Below, piece by piece: positions 31,701 to 42,200 of a stretch of 64,000 bases of DNA. The DNA is taken from contig NW_025814038.1 in the NCBI RefSeq assembly GCF_021917145.1, positions 447,045-511,044 on the forward strand. The letters run 5' to 3'. This stretch comes from Hypomesus transpacificus (lineage: Eukaryota; Chordata; Actinopteri; Osmeriformes; Osmeridae). A model generated the notes under the pieces. It did no database searches and was not told the DNA's origin. It saw only the letters and a program-made list of their open reading frames with translations. Made by a program: the position numbers and the translations under genes. Within the stretch, counting starts at the first letter, position 1. Each line of letters opens with the position of its first letter.

Positions 31701-33195
31701 AAACTCTCCGTCACGAAGAATAAAGGACAGAAATGCCACCAAAAATGACGAACCGTACCTAACCCCTCCACACTCTTCTCTCCTCAGGTGAGTGTGGAGA
31801 GAGGTATGTCCTGGGAGGAAGCCACCCACGCCTGGGCAGACCAGAGCGGAGCCGACGACGGCTTCTATGTGCAGGTAGGAAGGAAACGATTCACAGGGCG
31901 CCTATAAATTGATAACCTTTCAAACGATTTCCCCCCCCTGTGTGTATACTCTGTGACGTGTCTTTGAGTGCTTCGAAAAAAGCTATGCAAGTCTAAAATA
32001 GTATAAAATATATCTCCACACACTTTTATTTTATTTCATTTGTAACTTTAGTACAGTTTTCTGATAAATCATAAAAGATTGTGTGGGTGTGGTCCTCAGG
32101 TGAGGAACAACAAGAAGACGGCCATCTTGGTAAAGGAGGTGAACACCAAGAAGAGACTGTTCCTGGTGTACAGGCCCAACACCGGAAAACAGCTCAAACT
32201 GGAGACCTACATTGACATCAAGAAGAAGTGTAAAAAGGTCTCACTGCAGTTTTAAACTCACAAAATCAAAAGCCTATCGAGAATACTTGATGGAACCTAC
32301 AGTTTTGTATGTTTCTATGTGGGTTGGTGAATTTAGAAATGGTTTTGTTGGCCCTGTGGCTCATGATGTTCGGCTTTGGACAGGTCTTGTCGGATGACGC
32401 CAAGCAGCATTGGATAGACCAGTACAAGTCTTCCGCAAAGATCTGCTCTCACGCTTATTGGTGAGTTTGACTCCAATCCAACACTCAAGTTCAAATCTTT
32501 TATTGTAAGATGCACAGAACAACACAGGGTCAGACTGGGCACTGAAATTCTTAGGACAAGACAACGCAAGGCAACCTGGCATAACATGACATGGAGCCCA
32601 AACTAGAGAGGCGCTACACATATAACAACCGCTGCGTCAACCATCACGCGTCATGTGTTGATTCGTCTCTCGTGCGTTCCGAGTCTCACGTGGTCGTCTT
32701 CTTCTGCTGTCGTGTCCAGGCGAGGGAACTGCAGGAAGGCGTCCGTGGGCCTGCAGTGTGAGATAGGGCTGAGGTGCAGGACGTACTACGTGCTGTGTGG
32801 CTCGGTGCTCAGCGTGTGGACCAAGGTGGAGGGGGTCCTGGCGTCTGTGAGCGGCACCAACGTCAAGATGCAAATCGTTCGTCTCAGGACGGAGGACGGA
32901 CAGAGGATAGTAGGTGAGTGGAACACCCGAGCCATGGTTCCGCACGGCGTGTGTTGTCACTTCCTTGTCTTGGGACCTCCGGCAGCAAGGTTCCGTTTTT
33001 TTTTTTTTTATGGGGGGAAAAAAAATAATAATTCCTTCCCTGTCCTGTCCAGGTCTTATCATTCCAGCAAACTGCGTGTCCCCCCTGACCAACATCCTGT
33101 CGTCCTCCGACCAATCCCAGCAGCTGGCAGTCCAGCAGCAGCAGAAGTGGCAACAGCTCCACCCTCAGAGTCTGAGCCACGTCGCCAACACATAG
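19739..33195 (+). CDS. sbno1: Strawberry notch homologue 1, 32 coding exons
   Basis: SBNO1 is a nuclear SF2 helicase-like regulator, the orthologue of Drosophila strawberry notch, linked to Notch-dependent transcription. Exons: 19739-19855, 20046-20147, 21840-22061, 22353-22476, 23214-23317, 23452-23548, 23834-23994, 24290-24423, 24540-24630, 24902-25063, 25264-25399, 25681-25786, 25979-26132, 26680-26862, 27148-27245, 27755-27900, 28117-28317, 28517-28696, 28865-29034, 29308-29439, 29562-29697, 29936-30048, 30413-30484, 30593-30692, 30884-30958, 31250-31396, 31600-31694, 31788-31874, 32100-32237, 32384-32460, 32720-32913, 33053-33195. Every join keeps frame, giving 1398 residues (human about 1393). 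Walker A is GAGVGKGR (328-335), motif II is DECH (442-445), and motif VI is QQFGRTHR (983-990). Acidic and lysine-rich linkers lie at about 712-840. The C-terminal domain ends [14 protein letters not shown]. In exon numbers used elsewhere, the 5' UTR exon is 1, so the first coding exon is 2. Confidence 0.96.
20148..20186 (+). repeat. first copy of the 31-bp donor-derived repeat after sbno1 exon 3
   Basis: Directly after exon 3 the sequence repeats the last bases of the exon (CCTACTCACAGTCACCATAAGG). This copy is separated from the main array at 20930 by an inserted block of about 750 bp. Confidence 0.75.
20187..20935. mobile_element. probable hAT-like DNA transposon fragment inside the 31-bp array
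   Basis: A block of about 750 bp interrupts the 31-bp tandem array. Its right end (CTGAAAAAGTTTGAGAAACAC, read on the other strand as a CTCAAACTTTTTCAG type end) resembles hAT/Charlie termini. The left end is less clear, with CAGTGTGATCCGCCACTG near 20188-20205. There is no transposase frame. The interior contains GTAGTGGTCCCCGACGG and, near the right end, GGTCCCTGGTCTG. Confidence 0.45.
20930..21406. repeat. 31-bp minisatellite built from the sbno1 exon 3 donor
   Basis: About 15 head-to-tail copies of CCTACTGACAGTCACCATAAGGGTAACGT-type units with a period of 31 bp. Each unit reproduces the 3' end of exon 3 and its donor (AAGG then GTAAC). Variants alternate between AACGTCACC and AACATCGCC. 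Confidence 0.9.
21621..21794 (-). mobile_element. SINE, UnaL2-type family, sbno1 intron 3 (copy 2)
   Basis: Antisense to sbno1. It has the same body as the other copies, but the tail hairpin is deleted (GACGCTCTTACAGTAAG). Its head ends 45 nt before the acceptor of the next exon (21840). Confidence 0.85.
23614..23798 (+). mobile_element. SINE, UnaL2-type family, sbno1 intron 7 (copy 3)
   Basis: Sense to sbno1 and nearly full length. The head has GATGGCTGAGCGGTTAGG (A-box region) and GGTTCGATTCCCGG (B box). The tail hairpin CGCTCTGGATAAGAGCG is followed by CTAAATGACTAAATGTAA. It ends 35 nt before the exon starting at 23834. Confidence 0.9.
24613..24821 (+). repeat. 41-42 bp tandem duplication of an sbno1 exon end plus donor
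   Basis: Five copies of TCCATTCACTGAATAAGG followed by AAAGGAGCAGGAAATGACCC. Copy 1 is the true 3' end of the exon 24540-24630 with its GTAAAG donor. In copies 2-5 the donor position reads GCAAAG. Confidence 0.9.
25943..25966. repeat. poly(C) run upstream of an sbno1 acceptor
   Basis: A run of about 24 C lies 12 bp before the AG at 25977-25978 and forms the polypyrimidine tract of the exon starting at 25979. Run length in the assembly may be unreliable. Confidence 0.8.
26501..26664 (-). mobile_element. SINE, UnaL2-type family, sbno1 intron 14 (copy 4)
   Basis: Antisense to sbno1. Its head (with CTATCTGACG) ends only 15 nt before the acceptor of exon 26680-26862, so the branch point almost certainly lies inside the element. 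It is slightly truncated within the body relative to the other copies. Confidence 0.88.
27259..27548. repeat. 29-bp minisatellite in sbno1 intron 16
   Basis: Ten tandem copies of CAACCATAGCAACACGCCGC plus TTTCTGGCA or TTTCTGGCG, starting 13 bp after the donor of exon 27148-27245. The open minus frames with [17 protein letters not shown] repeats are artefacts of the 29-bp period. Confidence 0.92.
28768..28876 (+). repeat. sbno1: 36-bp triplicated acceptor at the sbno1 exon starting 28865
   Basis: Three tandem copies of GAGAGCTAACTTCCTGCTCT followed by CCACAGTGAAGG. They place identical 3' splice sites before 28793, 28829 and 28865. The 36-bp period is 12 codons and no stop intervenes, so each site gives an in-frame product. 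I use the last one, which gives the human-like length. Confidence 0.9.
31563..31599 (+). repeat. (CA)n acceptor tract in sbno1
   Basis: A CA run ends in the acceptor CAG at 31597-31599, so a purine-interrupted repeat replaces the usual polypyrimidine tract for the exon starting at 31600. Confidence 0.75.
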
Positions 33196-34745
33196 CCTGG
33201 GGCCGGGGGCCTTCGCGCAGCACCAGGGGGTCACCCAGGCCCCACGGCTCCCACCGTCTTCGAGTTCACGTCCCACCCCCCCTCCAAGGGGGTTCGACGA
33301 CTCCGCCGCACAGAGGGCTGTGGTTGCAGCTAGCCACCCTTCCAACTGCTCCCTCGCTTCCTGGGGAGGGGCCCTCGCTAGTGCTGTGGCACTTTTTTTT
33401 AAGATGCGACGCAGCGGTAGTCAAGAGGAAACCGTTTCAGGGTTTCTGCCCAAAGATGAGTGTGTTTTTTTTCACCTGGAGGAGTTTACTCTCTGTCTTG
33501 CTGGACCATGATTCAAGAACTGGGTGGGGGAGGTGGGGGTAAGGGTTGGGGGGGGGGGGGGGGGGAGAATGCAAGTCAGAGTGATGGGAAAGGCGTGAGG
33601 AATAATGCCTAAGGTTGTACTGTTACCTCCCTTGGCTGTGAGCTCTATTTAAACAGCGCCCTGTGTTGTCTGTATGTGACCTCCATGAAGACTTCCTTCT
33701 CTATTAGAAGGCTCGAACGTCTGTTTTGTGACGGAACCCAGGACCGGTCCTCAGGGGTTAGTCTTGACCGACAGTGACCCTTTCTTTAAACAAATACACT
33801 GACATTCGCAAAATGTCTACCCAAAATGCATGATCGTTCCCCCAAACGCTTTCTTTTTTCTTTTTCTGGCAGATTTTATTGTCTTGTTCATTTCGGGCCA
33901 TCAAAACTGAAGTGCATCCAACGTTTTGTGTAATCTACCTACTTGTGTGTGGTAGTTCCTCAAAGCCTTTAAAACTAGCTTGTGTCTCAGAGCTTTTGTG
34001 CAACTTCCTCCCATAGAAGGTCAAATTGATGGTGTTTAGCCTCCTGAATATGTGGCTTAATATATATATAAAAAAAAAAAACCACTTTAACCACCATAGA
34101 CTTTTTTTGTGACCCACTCCAAGCTGTTAACAGGCTTGACCTTGCATGGTTTCAACTCATTCACTTCCTTTTAAATTATTACCCCTGTGCTCCTAAAAAG
34201 GATTCTGGGAAGGATAGTTGTTGGATACTAAGTATCAGAGTTTGTTCAACTGTTGAGAATCAATCCTTTTTTAATAAAATAACCAGTTTTCCTTGGCTGA
34301 ATATACATCTGCACTGGTAGGGCTCTACTATTACTGATGTTTGATGGACAGCAAATCATTCAAAGTAAACTGGAATGTCCGTTTGAAATAAATCGCTCGG
34401 TGTGGCTTGGTCTCCTTGGTACTTATCATCTTCTGTTTCATTCATGTCAGCTGTGATGTGCGGGGGCAAAAATGCATTCTGAAAAGTTATTCTGGGTTAT
34501 GAGTGCAGTTACATGTCATGTCAAACTGTTAAGATGCTTCTTTGCTATACCAATGTGTATAGAGTTGTATATTGAAATGAGAACCAATTTTGCTTAGTTT
34601 GTTGAAACACTTGAAGGAAAGTGACGTGTCATACTTGCACTACTGACTGATTTGTTGTACAAAGGAATCTGCATTGTATGATTTGAACGAGGGCAAGATT
34701 TCTACCTCTTGCATATGACCAATAAATCCTAAAGAAATTTGAATT
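33196..34745 (+). other. sbno1: sbno1 3' UTR
   Basis: Non-coding after the stop at 33193-33195. A poly(G) run lies at about 33550-33566. Candidate poly(A) signals are AATAAA near 34274 and, best placed, AATAAA at 34721-34726, which would end the transcript near 34745. Confidence 0.6.
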
Positions 34746-35676
34746 GCTGTCTGACTTGAATCTTTAAATACTTAATGCAATGTGTGAGTTAACAGACCAG
34801 TCTCCATTGGGTATTTAAGAGTATGGCTGCTCAAGTAACTATTTACTTCAGTATACATTAAAGGTCCTGATTATGAACGCAGTGATTGGGCTATAGAAGA
34901 AGTCCCTGTATTTGGCTGCTTGTCCACCAGTGGTCAACCGTGACTGCGTCCTGTCCCGCCGGGCCACTTATCAGCACGGACCTAAGACAACACAGCTCCA
35001 CTGGGGGTAAAACAATTTATAAACCTCCGCAAACGGATTTCTCAGGCCACATGCCATGCACTGACGTTTTGTAACGGATTAAATCGATTATCATCTGCCA
35101 AACTGAAGTAGGACTAAATGGTGAATGAGGCAACAATGGATGCGACTCCACAGACAAAGACAGGTATTTAAAAATATACTATCCCTTGTCCTGGTAAATG
35201 TGGAAATAACAAAAGCTCCGAGTATGTTGGAACAAAGCTTGCCAAACTGTAATGTTTGGTAGACAATGTTTACAATTTTTATAATCTTCATGTCTGCAGT
35301 TTTCTCACTTGTGTATCTTCTTCGATGAGCATCATTGTGTATCAACCTAAAAGTTTCCCATGTGCTCAGCTAAGTCCTAATCTATCTATGTCCACCACAT
35401 ACCCTCAAATATATCTTCAATATTGAAGTTAATTGTTGTTTTGTTCATTTAATGTGACAAACAGCGCTTTCCGTACTTTACTTTTGATTCCTAAAGGAAA
35501 GGAACGTTTTTAACCATTTTATGACAAAATATCCTGAATGGACAGTTGTAGTGATAGAATGCATTGTGGGTGTCAATATAAAGTGACGGCCATATTTGCC
35601 GGTGCCGCTGCTGTAAACAAAAAGTGAGACAGACGCTTCACTGAATTTCGGGTCATTTTTATTTCTTTAATTTACA
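34746..35676 (+). promoter_or_regulatory. sbno1-cdk2ap1 intergenic region and cdk2ap1 5' UTR/promoter
   Basis: No open frame looks like a gene. GCGGTAACGG-type GC enrichment is absent, and the DNA is AT-rich apart from CGGTGCCGCTGCTG near 35600. The cdk2ap1 start codon follows at 35677 or 35689. Confidence 0.4.
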
Positions 35677-36895
35677 ATGTCTTTGGGAATGTCTTATAAA
35701 CCCAATGTCCATCAGCACATTCCAGGAACTTCCGGGAGTCAGGGTAAGGAAAAAATATCGGTTAAAAACTGAAGCATCCATCCGTTTTTGTCGAATGTTA
35801 AATTCGGGGTCTCGGTGAATACCTGGAGAAAGACCGTGTCTGTAGTTTTTGTCCAGTTATATATATAGGGTCAGATCCTGGGAGCTAGGCTAATTCATAT
35901 CCGCCATTATTACTAATGTAAAAAACCCCGCATTTGTTCTACATCGGCAAATCAAGGTCGCGGATTTGAAAATCCTTCTTTTCCGTAAACGATGGCTGGT
36001 TGTTCTTTGTCCGAATCCAGCCGGGAGGGTGCCGTTACATTGTGACAAAAATGTATCACTTTGGCTTCTTAAGTCAGCCCTGTTCCGTTTCCTCCATGGT
36101 AGTCCCCTCGCGCAGAGCTGTTGATTGATCTGCCAGGGTTTTCTGTTATGCCCCATCGAGGACATCTAGTGTTTGACAGGGTTTATTGCATTGTAACAAC
36201 GTGCCCTGAGTCCTAACGTGAGCAGTTGGTTAAAAAAAAGAAAAAAACGTTTTGATTGATTCATTTCCACTTTAAAATAACTTTTTCGATGTGTTTTTCC
36301 TCGTGTTTTTCATCAGTTGGAAACATCCAGTCTCCCTCAGCAAACCTTGCAACTCTACAGTCTTACCGACCCCTCGTGAATGACTATGGACCACCCTCCT
36401 TGGGGTTTTCACAGGTAAACAATATTTTAACAAAAACACTCATACACCCAAAATTATTTTTGACGTGTCAAGCGGGATGACAAGCCTGTGGTTCTGACAG
36501 GGCTCAAGCGGAAGTCAAGTGCCTCAGAGTAAATATGCAGAGCTGTTGGCTATCATCGAGGAACTGGGGAAGGAGATCAGACCGACATACGCAGGGAGTA
36601 AGAGCGCCATGGAGAGACTAAAACGAGGTGTGTGAACATATGTCAACATCCTACTCATTTCACCCCACACACACATCAGGTCACGATAACGTAGGCCTAT
36701 ATGGCACTGCTAAATAGAACGAATAAATGCCTGTTTACTAACCCCATGGATTGCATGTATTCTATACTGACACAGTTACTTGTGCTGAGTTATCATTTGA
36801 GGAATGTTTTTTTTCTTTCTCCTTAAGGTATTATCCATGCGAGGGGATTGGTGCGTGAATGCTTGGCAGAGACGGAGAGGAACGCTAGGTCCTAG
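35677..36895 (+). CDS. cdk2ap1: CDK2-associated protein 1 (DOC-1), 4 exons
   Basis: CDK2AP1 is a small nuclear protein that binds CDK2 and is a subunit of the NuRD chromatin-remodelling complex. Exons: 35677-35743, 36317-36414, 36501-36627 and 36828-36895 (stop TAG 36893-36895). All joins are in frame. Two in-frame ATGs exist. The one at 35689 (MSYKPN) gives 115 residues, the human length, and is my preferred start. The one at 35677 adds Met-Ser-Leu-Gly and gives 119. The N-terminal third is diverged and Ser/Gly-rich. The C-terminal part from [20 protein letters not shown] to the end [15 protein letters not shown] appears identical to the mammalian protein and forms the dimerising helical domain. 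It sits between sbno1 and mphosph9 as in human, without MTRFR beside it. Confidence 0.95.
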
Positions 36896-37900
36896 TTAAG
36901 GCAGCGCGCCCCTCTCTGAAAGAAAGTGTCTCTATCCTTAAAAATAAGAAGAAAAAAAGGAACCTGTTGCATGGTATTTACATGAAATATTTCCCCCTTT
37001 TGAGACACGATACGAATACGGGGTGGATAAAGAAACACAGGAAAAACGCGGTTGTGATGCTGAGATGTGACTTGTAAAGATGAGGAACGAAGCGTTCTAG
37101 AATCTAAAGTATTTGGATTGTTTTTTTAATTTTTATTTTCTCCAACTGTCTCCCACTTCCGGGATTGGTTTCTTCACTCCATATTTAAAACATAGTCAGT
37201 TATGCATGTAAACAGGCCCACGCGGCCCGTGGTTTATTGTAAACACTGCATGGCTTGTACAGAGCTTGCCTATAGGACGGATACTCTTTTGATAGACCAA
37301 ATTTGGCCTGATTTTCAGATCCTTATAACACTGGTTGGTTGGGAAGTGAATGACTAAAATGTGCCAAAATGCATCGGTTTAGTCACGTTCAGATTGTTTT
37401 TGGTAGTTATAATGAAAATGCTGTTACTTGCATCTTTGTATGTATTTATTACTCAGTGTAATAAATTGTATTTTCAATACATTTGTCATTGTAGATTTGT
37501 AAACAAATATGGGTTTTGTCAAGACTATCTGGAAATGAATCATATTTTCACATACCCCAAAAATGGGAAAAGTTTATGATTTGTCAATTTGATGAAAAGC
37601 TACTAAAGGTTAGTAGAATATAAATAGTTTTTACTATATCAGTCATATTAAAACTTGTGGTAGGAACCAGAGAGAATTAAGACAAATTCATGTTATTATA
37701 TTTTTACAGAAAAAGTAGATAGTTTTTCCCTTTCAAGAGCGAATCAGAGAAGGAGCCGTTTCAACAATTACAACCACTCACTACCCTTCAACACAGAACC
37801 AAAACGTGCCAAAGAGAACACTGCCCAATCAGATAACAGGTTTCAATTCCTACTCATCCAATGAGACATTGCGTAACGTTTGGCAGTTGACGAGGCGGAG
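36896..37900 (+). other. cdk2ap1 3' UTR and mphosph9 promoter side
   Basis: No coding sequence. AATAAA at about 37460 is a likely cdk2ap1 poly(A) signal. The stretch is AT-rich and ends near the mphosph9 5' exon. Human MTRFR (C12orf65) would fall here and is not seen. Confidence 0.5.
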
Positions 37901-37974
37901 GTTGGTTCTGCAGTGCTAGTCTAGCTAGCTGCAGTACTGAATGTGACTGTTGATAGCCAGTTAGTCCTGGAAAT

Positions 37975-38937
37975 ATGGGTGAAGTAATGCTTCAAGTTTA
38001 CCGGTGAGTCGCTACGCATTTCTGTTTATTAGTCACTGCTATGCACGGTGGAACTGTGTATGCTTGTTATTTCACGAAGAAGTATCCGTACACAACGCAC
38101 ACGTATGGCTACTGTGTAGACTAGCTAATTCTCTGGAAATCCAACCAGATTGAGATGTTTTCAAACCTGTTTGTTCACCTCACACAGCATCTAGCTGTTA
38201 GCTGGCTAACTTGCTGAATTAGCTACGAGACCCAGGCTTATATTTAGCTAACTAACTAATCAGATAGGGTAACATCTGTTACGGCGCTGGGCCAGCAATC
38301 TGATCAATCAAAGATATCCTGCTGTCCAGATCGGCGAGCTAGCGTTTTACTAGCTTGTTGTGAGTCTGGATATTTATGTTTCAAGTTCTGCATCCTTTGC
38401 CTACATGCTTTAGATGTAGTGCACGCGTTGACAGATCATCTTTACAACACGGTTCACGGTGCCCTTGTGAGCTTGTGTTTTTAAACAGGAAGGTCTTTTA
38501 GCCGTTTGATTCTGACTGTATTTTAGGTTATTTGACGATAACGGTAGCAGTCGGATCAATCCTTGGCATACGGTTGACCACAGAGTCGGGAATCAGGATG
38601 ATATGTTGTAGAATGTCATTATTTAGCTCTAGATTTCGTAACGATTTAGCATCCAAATTTTCTCTGGCTTTTGGCTTTGCTTTTCATATTTACATCTAGC
38701 CATTTAGCAGACGCTCTTATCCAGAGCAACTTACAGTAAGTACAGGGACATTCCCCCAAGGCAAGAAGGGTGAAGTGCCTTACCCATAGACACGTCATTT
38801 TTGTCACAGCCAAGAACCGGCAACCTTCTGATTACAAGCCCGATTTCCTAACCGCTCAGCCACCTGACTCCCAATATTTTAACCCTGACCTGTTCCCATC
38901 CAGTTATCAAGCTGTCCCCCAGTGCGTGGGCCCTTAA
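37975..38937 (+). promoter_or_regulatory. mphosph9: spliced upstream ORF in the mphosph9 5' UTR
   Basis: The first exon contains ATG at 37975 (MGEVMLQVY, then a GTGAGT donor at 38004). Spliced to the exon starting at 38904, it reads 20 codons to TAA at 38935-38937, two bases before the main ATG at 38940. A minimal ATG-TGA lies just upstream at about 37941. The arrangement would make main-frame translation depend on leaky scanning or reinitiation. Alternatively exon 1 differs and the first exon is only UTR. Confidence 0.55.
38691..38871 (-). mobile_element. SINE, UnaL2-type family, mphosph9 intron 1 (copy 5)
   Basis: Antisense to mphosph9. The tail hairpin is present, read as GCTCTTATCCAGAGC on plus. 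The head ends 32 nt before the acceptor of the exon starting at 38904. Confidence 0.88.
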
Positions 38938-38939
38938 GC

Positions 38940-39208
38940 ATGTCCACAGATGACAGTATATCTGAGGACGTGTCCAGCTCGGGGGCCTTGAGCCACTGCC
39001 ACGTTGACGCCAATGGAGACGAGGGGAAGGAGAGCGAGGCCTCGCTGGTGTCCTCGGAGGGGACCTCGGCCTCGGGGCTGGCCGGGCCGGAGGATGGACA
39101 CACCCACACCTCGCAGACCACGGTCGGCGCTGTGGAGAGCCGATCCAGGACCATCACGTCGGCGTGCAGTATCCCCCAGAAGATCAGGTGTGGAAACACG
39201 ACTCTGCA

Positions 39209-39247
<39 letters not shown>

Positions 39248-42200
39248 ATGTCTGACCCACCACCCATCCAGACCCTACGCGGATCTGACAGACTGATTGC
39301 TTGTGTGTCTGTGTCTGTCTGTGTGTGTGTCTCTGTCTGTGTATTTGTGTGTCTTTGTCTCTGTTTGTCTGTGTGTCTCTGTCTGTGTGTGTGTCTGTGT
39401 GTGTGTGTGTCTCTCTGTCTGTGTGTGTGTCTCTGTGCGTGTGTGTGTAATCTTGCTTGTGTGTGGTTAGGAGCCTGTGTCTGAGCACGGAGGAGGCGTT
39501 CGGGCAGGGCCGGAGCCTGCCCTTCATCAACCCCAGCTCTCTGGAGACCCTTAGGGCTCTGGTGAAGGAGATCCAGAGCAGCGGGGAGACAGACCCTGAG
39601 ATGTGGAAGGACTGTGAGGTGAGACCTCCACGTTACAGAAAACATCTGTCTTTATATGTCTCTCTGCCTGGGAACTGTAAGTCTGCCTACGGTGTTGGCA
39701 GTTTAGCGTTGTCGCTAGATTTAGCGACTTGTAACCTTTCTTAGTGACCCACCAAAAATTATCTGCCGACTTTCTGCTGCTTTGGAAATCTCAGTTTTAG
39801 TTGTTGAGCACCAGTCAAAGAAAGCCCCCCCCCCCCCCCCCCACGTCGTTTTGAGTGCTGAGTGTTGGGGGTTATGTTGAGGGGAGTTGGCGTGGCCCCT
39901 GAGCCTCATCTACAGCGTGTTGGGCTCATCTGCAGCGTGTTGGGCTCATCTACAGCGTGTTAGGTTCTTCTGCAGCGTATTGGGCTCATCTGCAGCGTGT
40001 TGGGCAGCCGTCAGCCTCGATTCTGGGCTGTCGCGTTTGCTTTCTCTGTGGATCTCAACTGACAACGGAACATCCCCACCCCCACCGCTCCAACACACAC
40101 ACACACACCTCTACAGCACACACACACCACTACAGCACACACACACACACAGGTCCCAGACGACACGCACCACACCACTCTCCAGCTGATCTTTACAGAC
40201 ACGAGAGATGATTTGCAGAGAACCGTCAGCTGTAATTCAGTGTGCCACCTTGCCTCACAGACAGAGTTAATGCTGGGTAGCTAGCAATAATGCAGGGTTT
40301 CCCGCAGCACTTTTCAGTTAAGGCGGCAGCCTAAGCAACACTCGCCTGCCGCCTTAACTACCTCGTCAAAAAACAAAAATGTTTTAATTTAATGTTAATA
40401 GCGATATCCGCCGCTGTCCAGTTTTCTCCCTTCCATTCCAAACCGTGACCAACGCCAATCTCCCTTCTCTTCCCCACATAGCTGTGGGTCGTTCATACAG
40501 TTCTCCTAATCGTGATTGGTCAAATGTACTGGCTAGAGGTTGTATGTTTGCTATCCACTCCCTCGTGTCTTTGAAGCACATCCTTCGCCATATGTGGATC
40601 ACAGCTTCTTCCTTTGGCACACACACACAGATTGGTCCCTGATTGAGTCCCCTGCTTGATATGATGATATGAAACCATTCCTTCCCTATAGAATGCGTTT
40701 GTTGGAATCATAAAAGAATCATGTTGAAGATGATTCCTACTCTTGTTTGAACAGGGCCGATGGCTGCACTTGTTTCAGCTGGTGGAGAAACAATACCAGG
40801 AGCAGATCCTAGCTCAACAAGAGCAGTACCAGTGCCAAATACAGGTATGTTGGCTTGCTGTGGAAACGCCGTTTATGTTAGTCATAATTCATCTTGATGT
40901 GATTTAAAGCAGTATTTCTCAACCCTGTCCTCAGGGACCCCCTGTCCTGCATGGTTTAGATGTTTCCCTGCTCCCAACACAAATTCACTTTATTGAAGCT
41001 CAACAGAAGCCTGTTAACGACCATTCATTCGAATCAGGCGTGTTGGAGCAGGGAACCATCTAAAACATGTAGGACAGGGGGTCCCTGACGACCAGGGTTG
41101 GGAAACACAGATTTATAGAGTTATAGCACAGTGACAAACACAAGGCATCTCCTCCATTTCCAGCTGATCCAGGATGAGATCAAAGCCTTGGTCCAGCTCC
41201 AGCACCGCTCCTCCACCCCCTTCAGCGTCCTCACACAGGAGCACCATCACAGGCCCACGTCCCATCCCCCAACCCCCCCCGCGGACCTCGACAACGGGAC
41301 CTACCGCCTGGCCGCGCCCCCCTCCCTGAGCTCCACGTCTCCTTCCCCCCCGCCCCCGGGCCGGGCGGCGGGGAACCCAGGGGAGAGTGCTGATGCGCGG
41401 GCAGCCACGGTGCTGAGCAGTGGGTATGGGACCCTGTCTGCCTGGGAGACTGGGCCAGACCTGGAGGACCCTGGCTGTCAGGAGAGCTCTCCCAAAGACA
41501 GGACGCCTAAAGAGGGCGCAGGCTCACTCGGCGTTTTGGCTGCCCAGCACGGATCCCCCAGGTAATGTCCAGCAAAACATCCAGTTGAAATACACCCTCT
41601 GTGACTCTGTGAACCACACAAATAACATTAGATTTATTTGCTTATCAGGAGCTCCAGCCAACCTCTAACCTCCTGGGCCCAGAGACAGAAACTCAGGGCC
41701 AAGAAGAGTAAGCCAGGGCCAGGCCAGCCCTCCTCCCAGCCCTCCCCCCAGCCCTCCCCCCAGCCCCTGGAGCAGCTGGCCAGCCCCGCACACAGCCCCC
41801 TGGATCACACTGACCTCCAGGACCAGGTGAACACAACCACAACAGCTCCAATCTGCTGTGTTTGCTGCTGTAACGGCCTGCTTTATCTGATTACTCTGCC
41901 TTGCTCTACTGGTTAAGCTACCCGACTCCGTCTCCCATACAAACACACAGGGTTGAACATATGGCAGATATGTAAACAAACAAGTGTTTGTGCGTTGGTT
42001 TTTCATTGGTGGAGTCTAATGGTTGTTGTGGTCGTTGCACCTCTGCTTTGGGGTTTGTTTGGGTGGGTTCCAGCATCGATCGGCTGCTCCGTCAACAAAC
42101 TCATTTCCCCTGGGGAGAAGTGACAGTCTCCTGTCTGAGGCCTCAGGTAAACACACACTCACACACACACACACATGCACCCACAATCAATCACACACAC

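Noticed and set aside
32333-32621. Short minus frames near 32.4-32.6 kb and a similar piece near 27.55-27.62 kb
   Set aside because: A shared segment around GGTCAGACTGGGCACTGAAAT occurs at both places, so this is probably a dispersed repeat fragment, too short to classify.
35890-36165. Minus-strand frame of 91 codons upstream of cdk2ap1 exon 2
   Set aside because: Lies in cdk2ap1 intron 1, shows no family features and no supporting signals.
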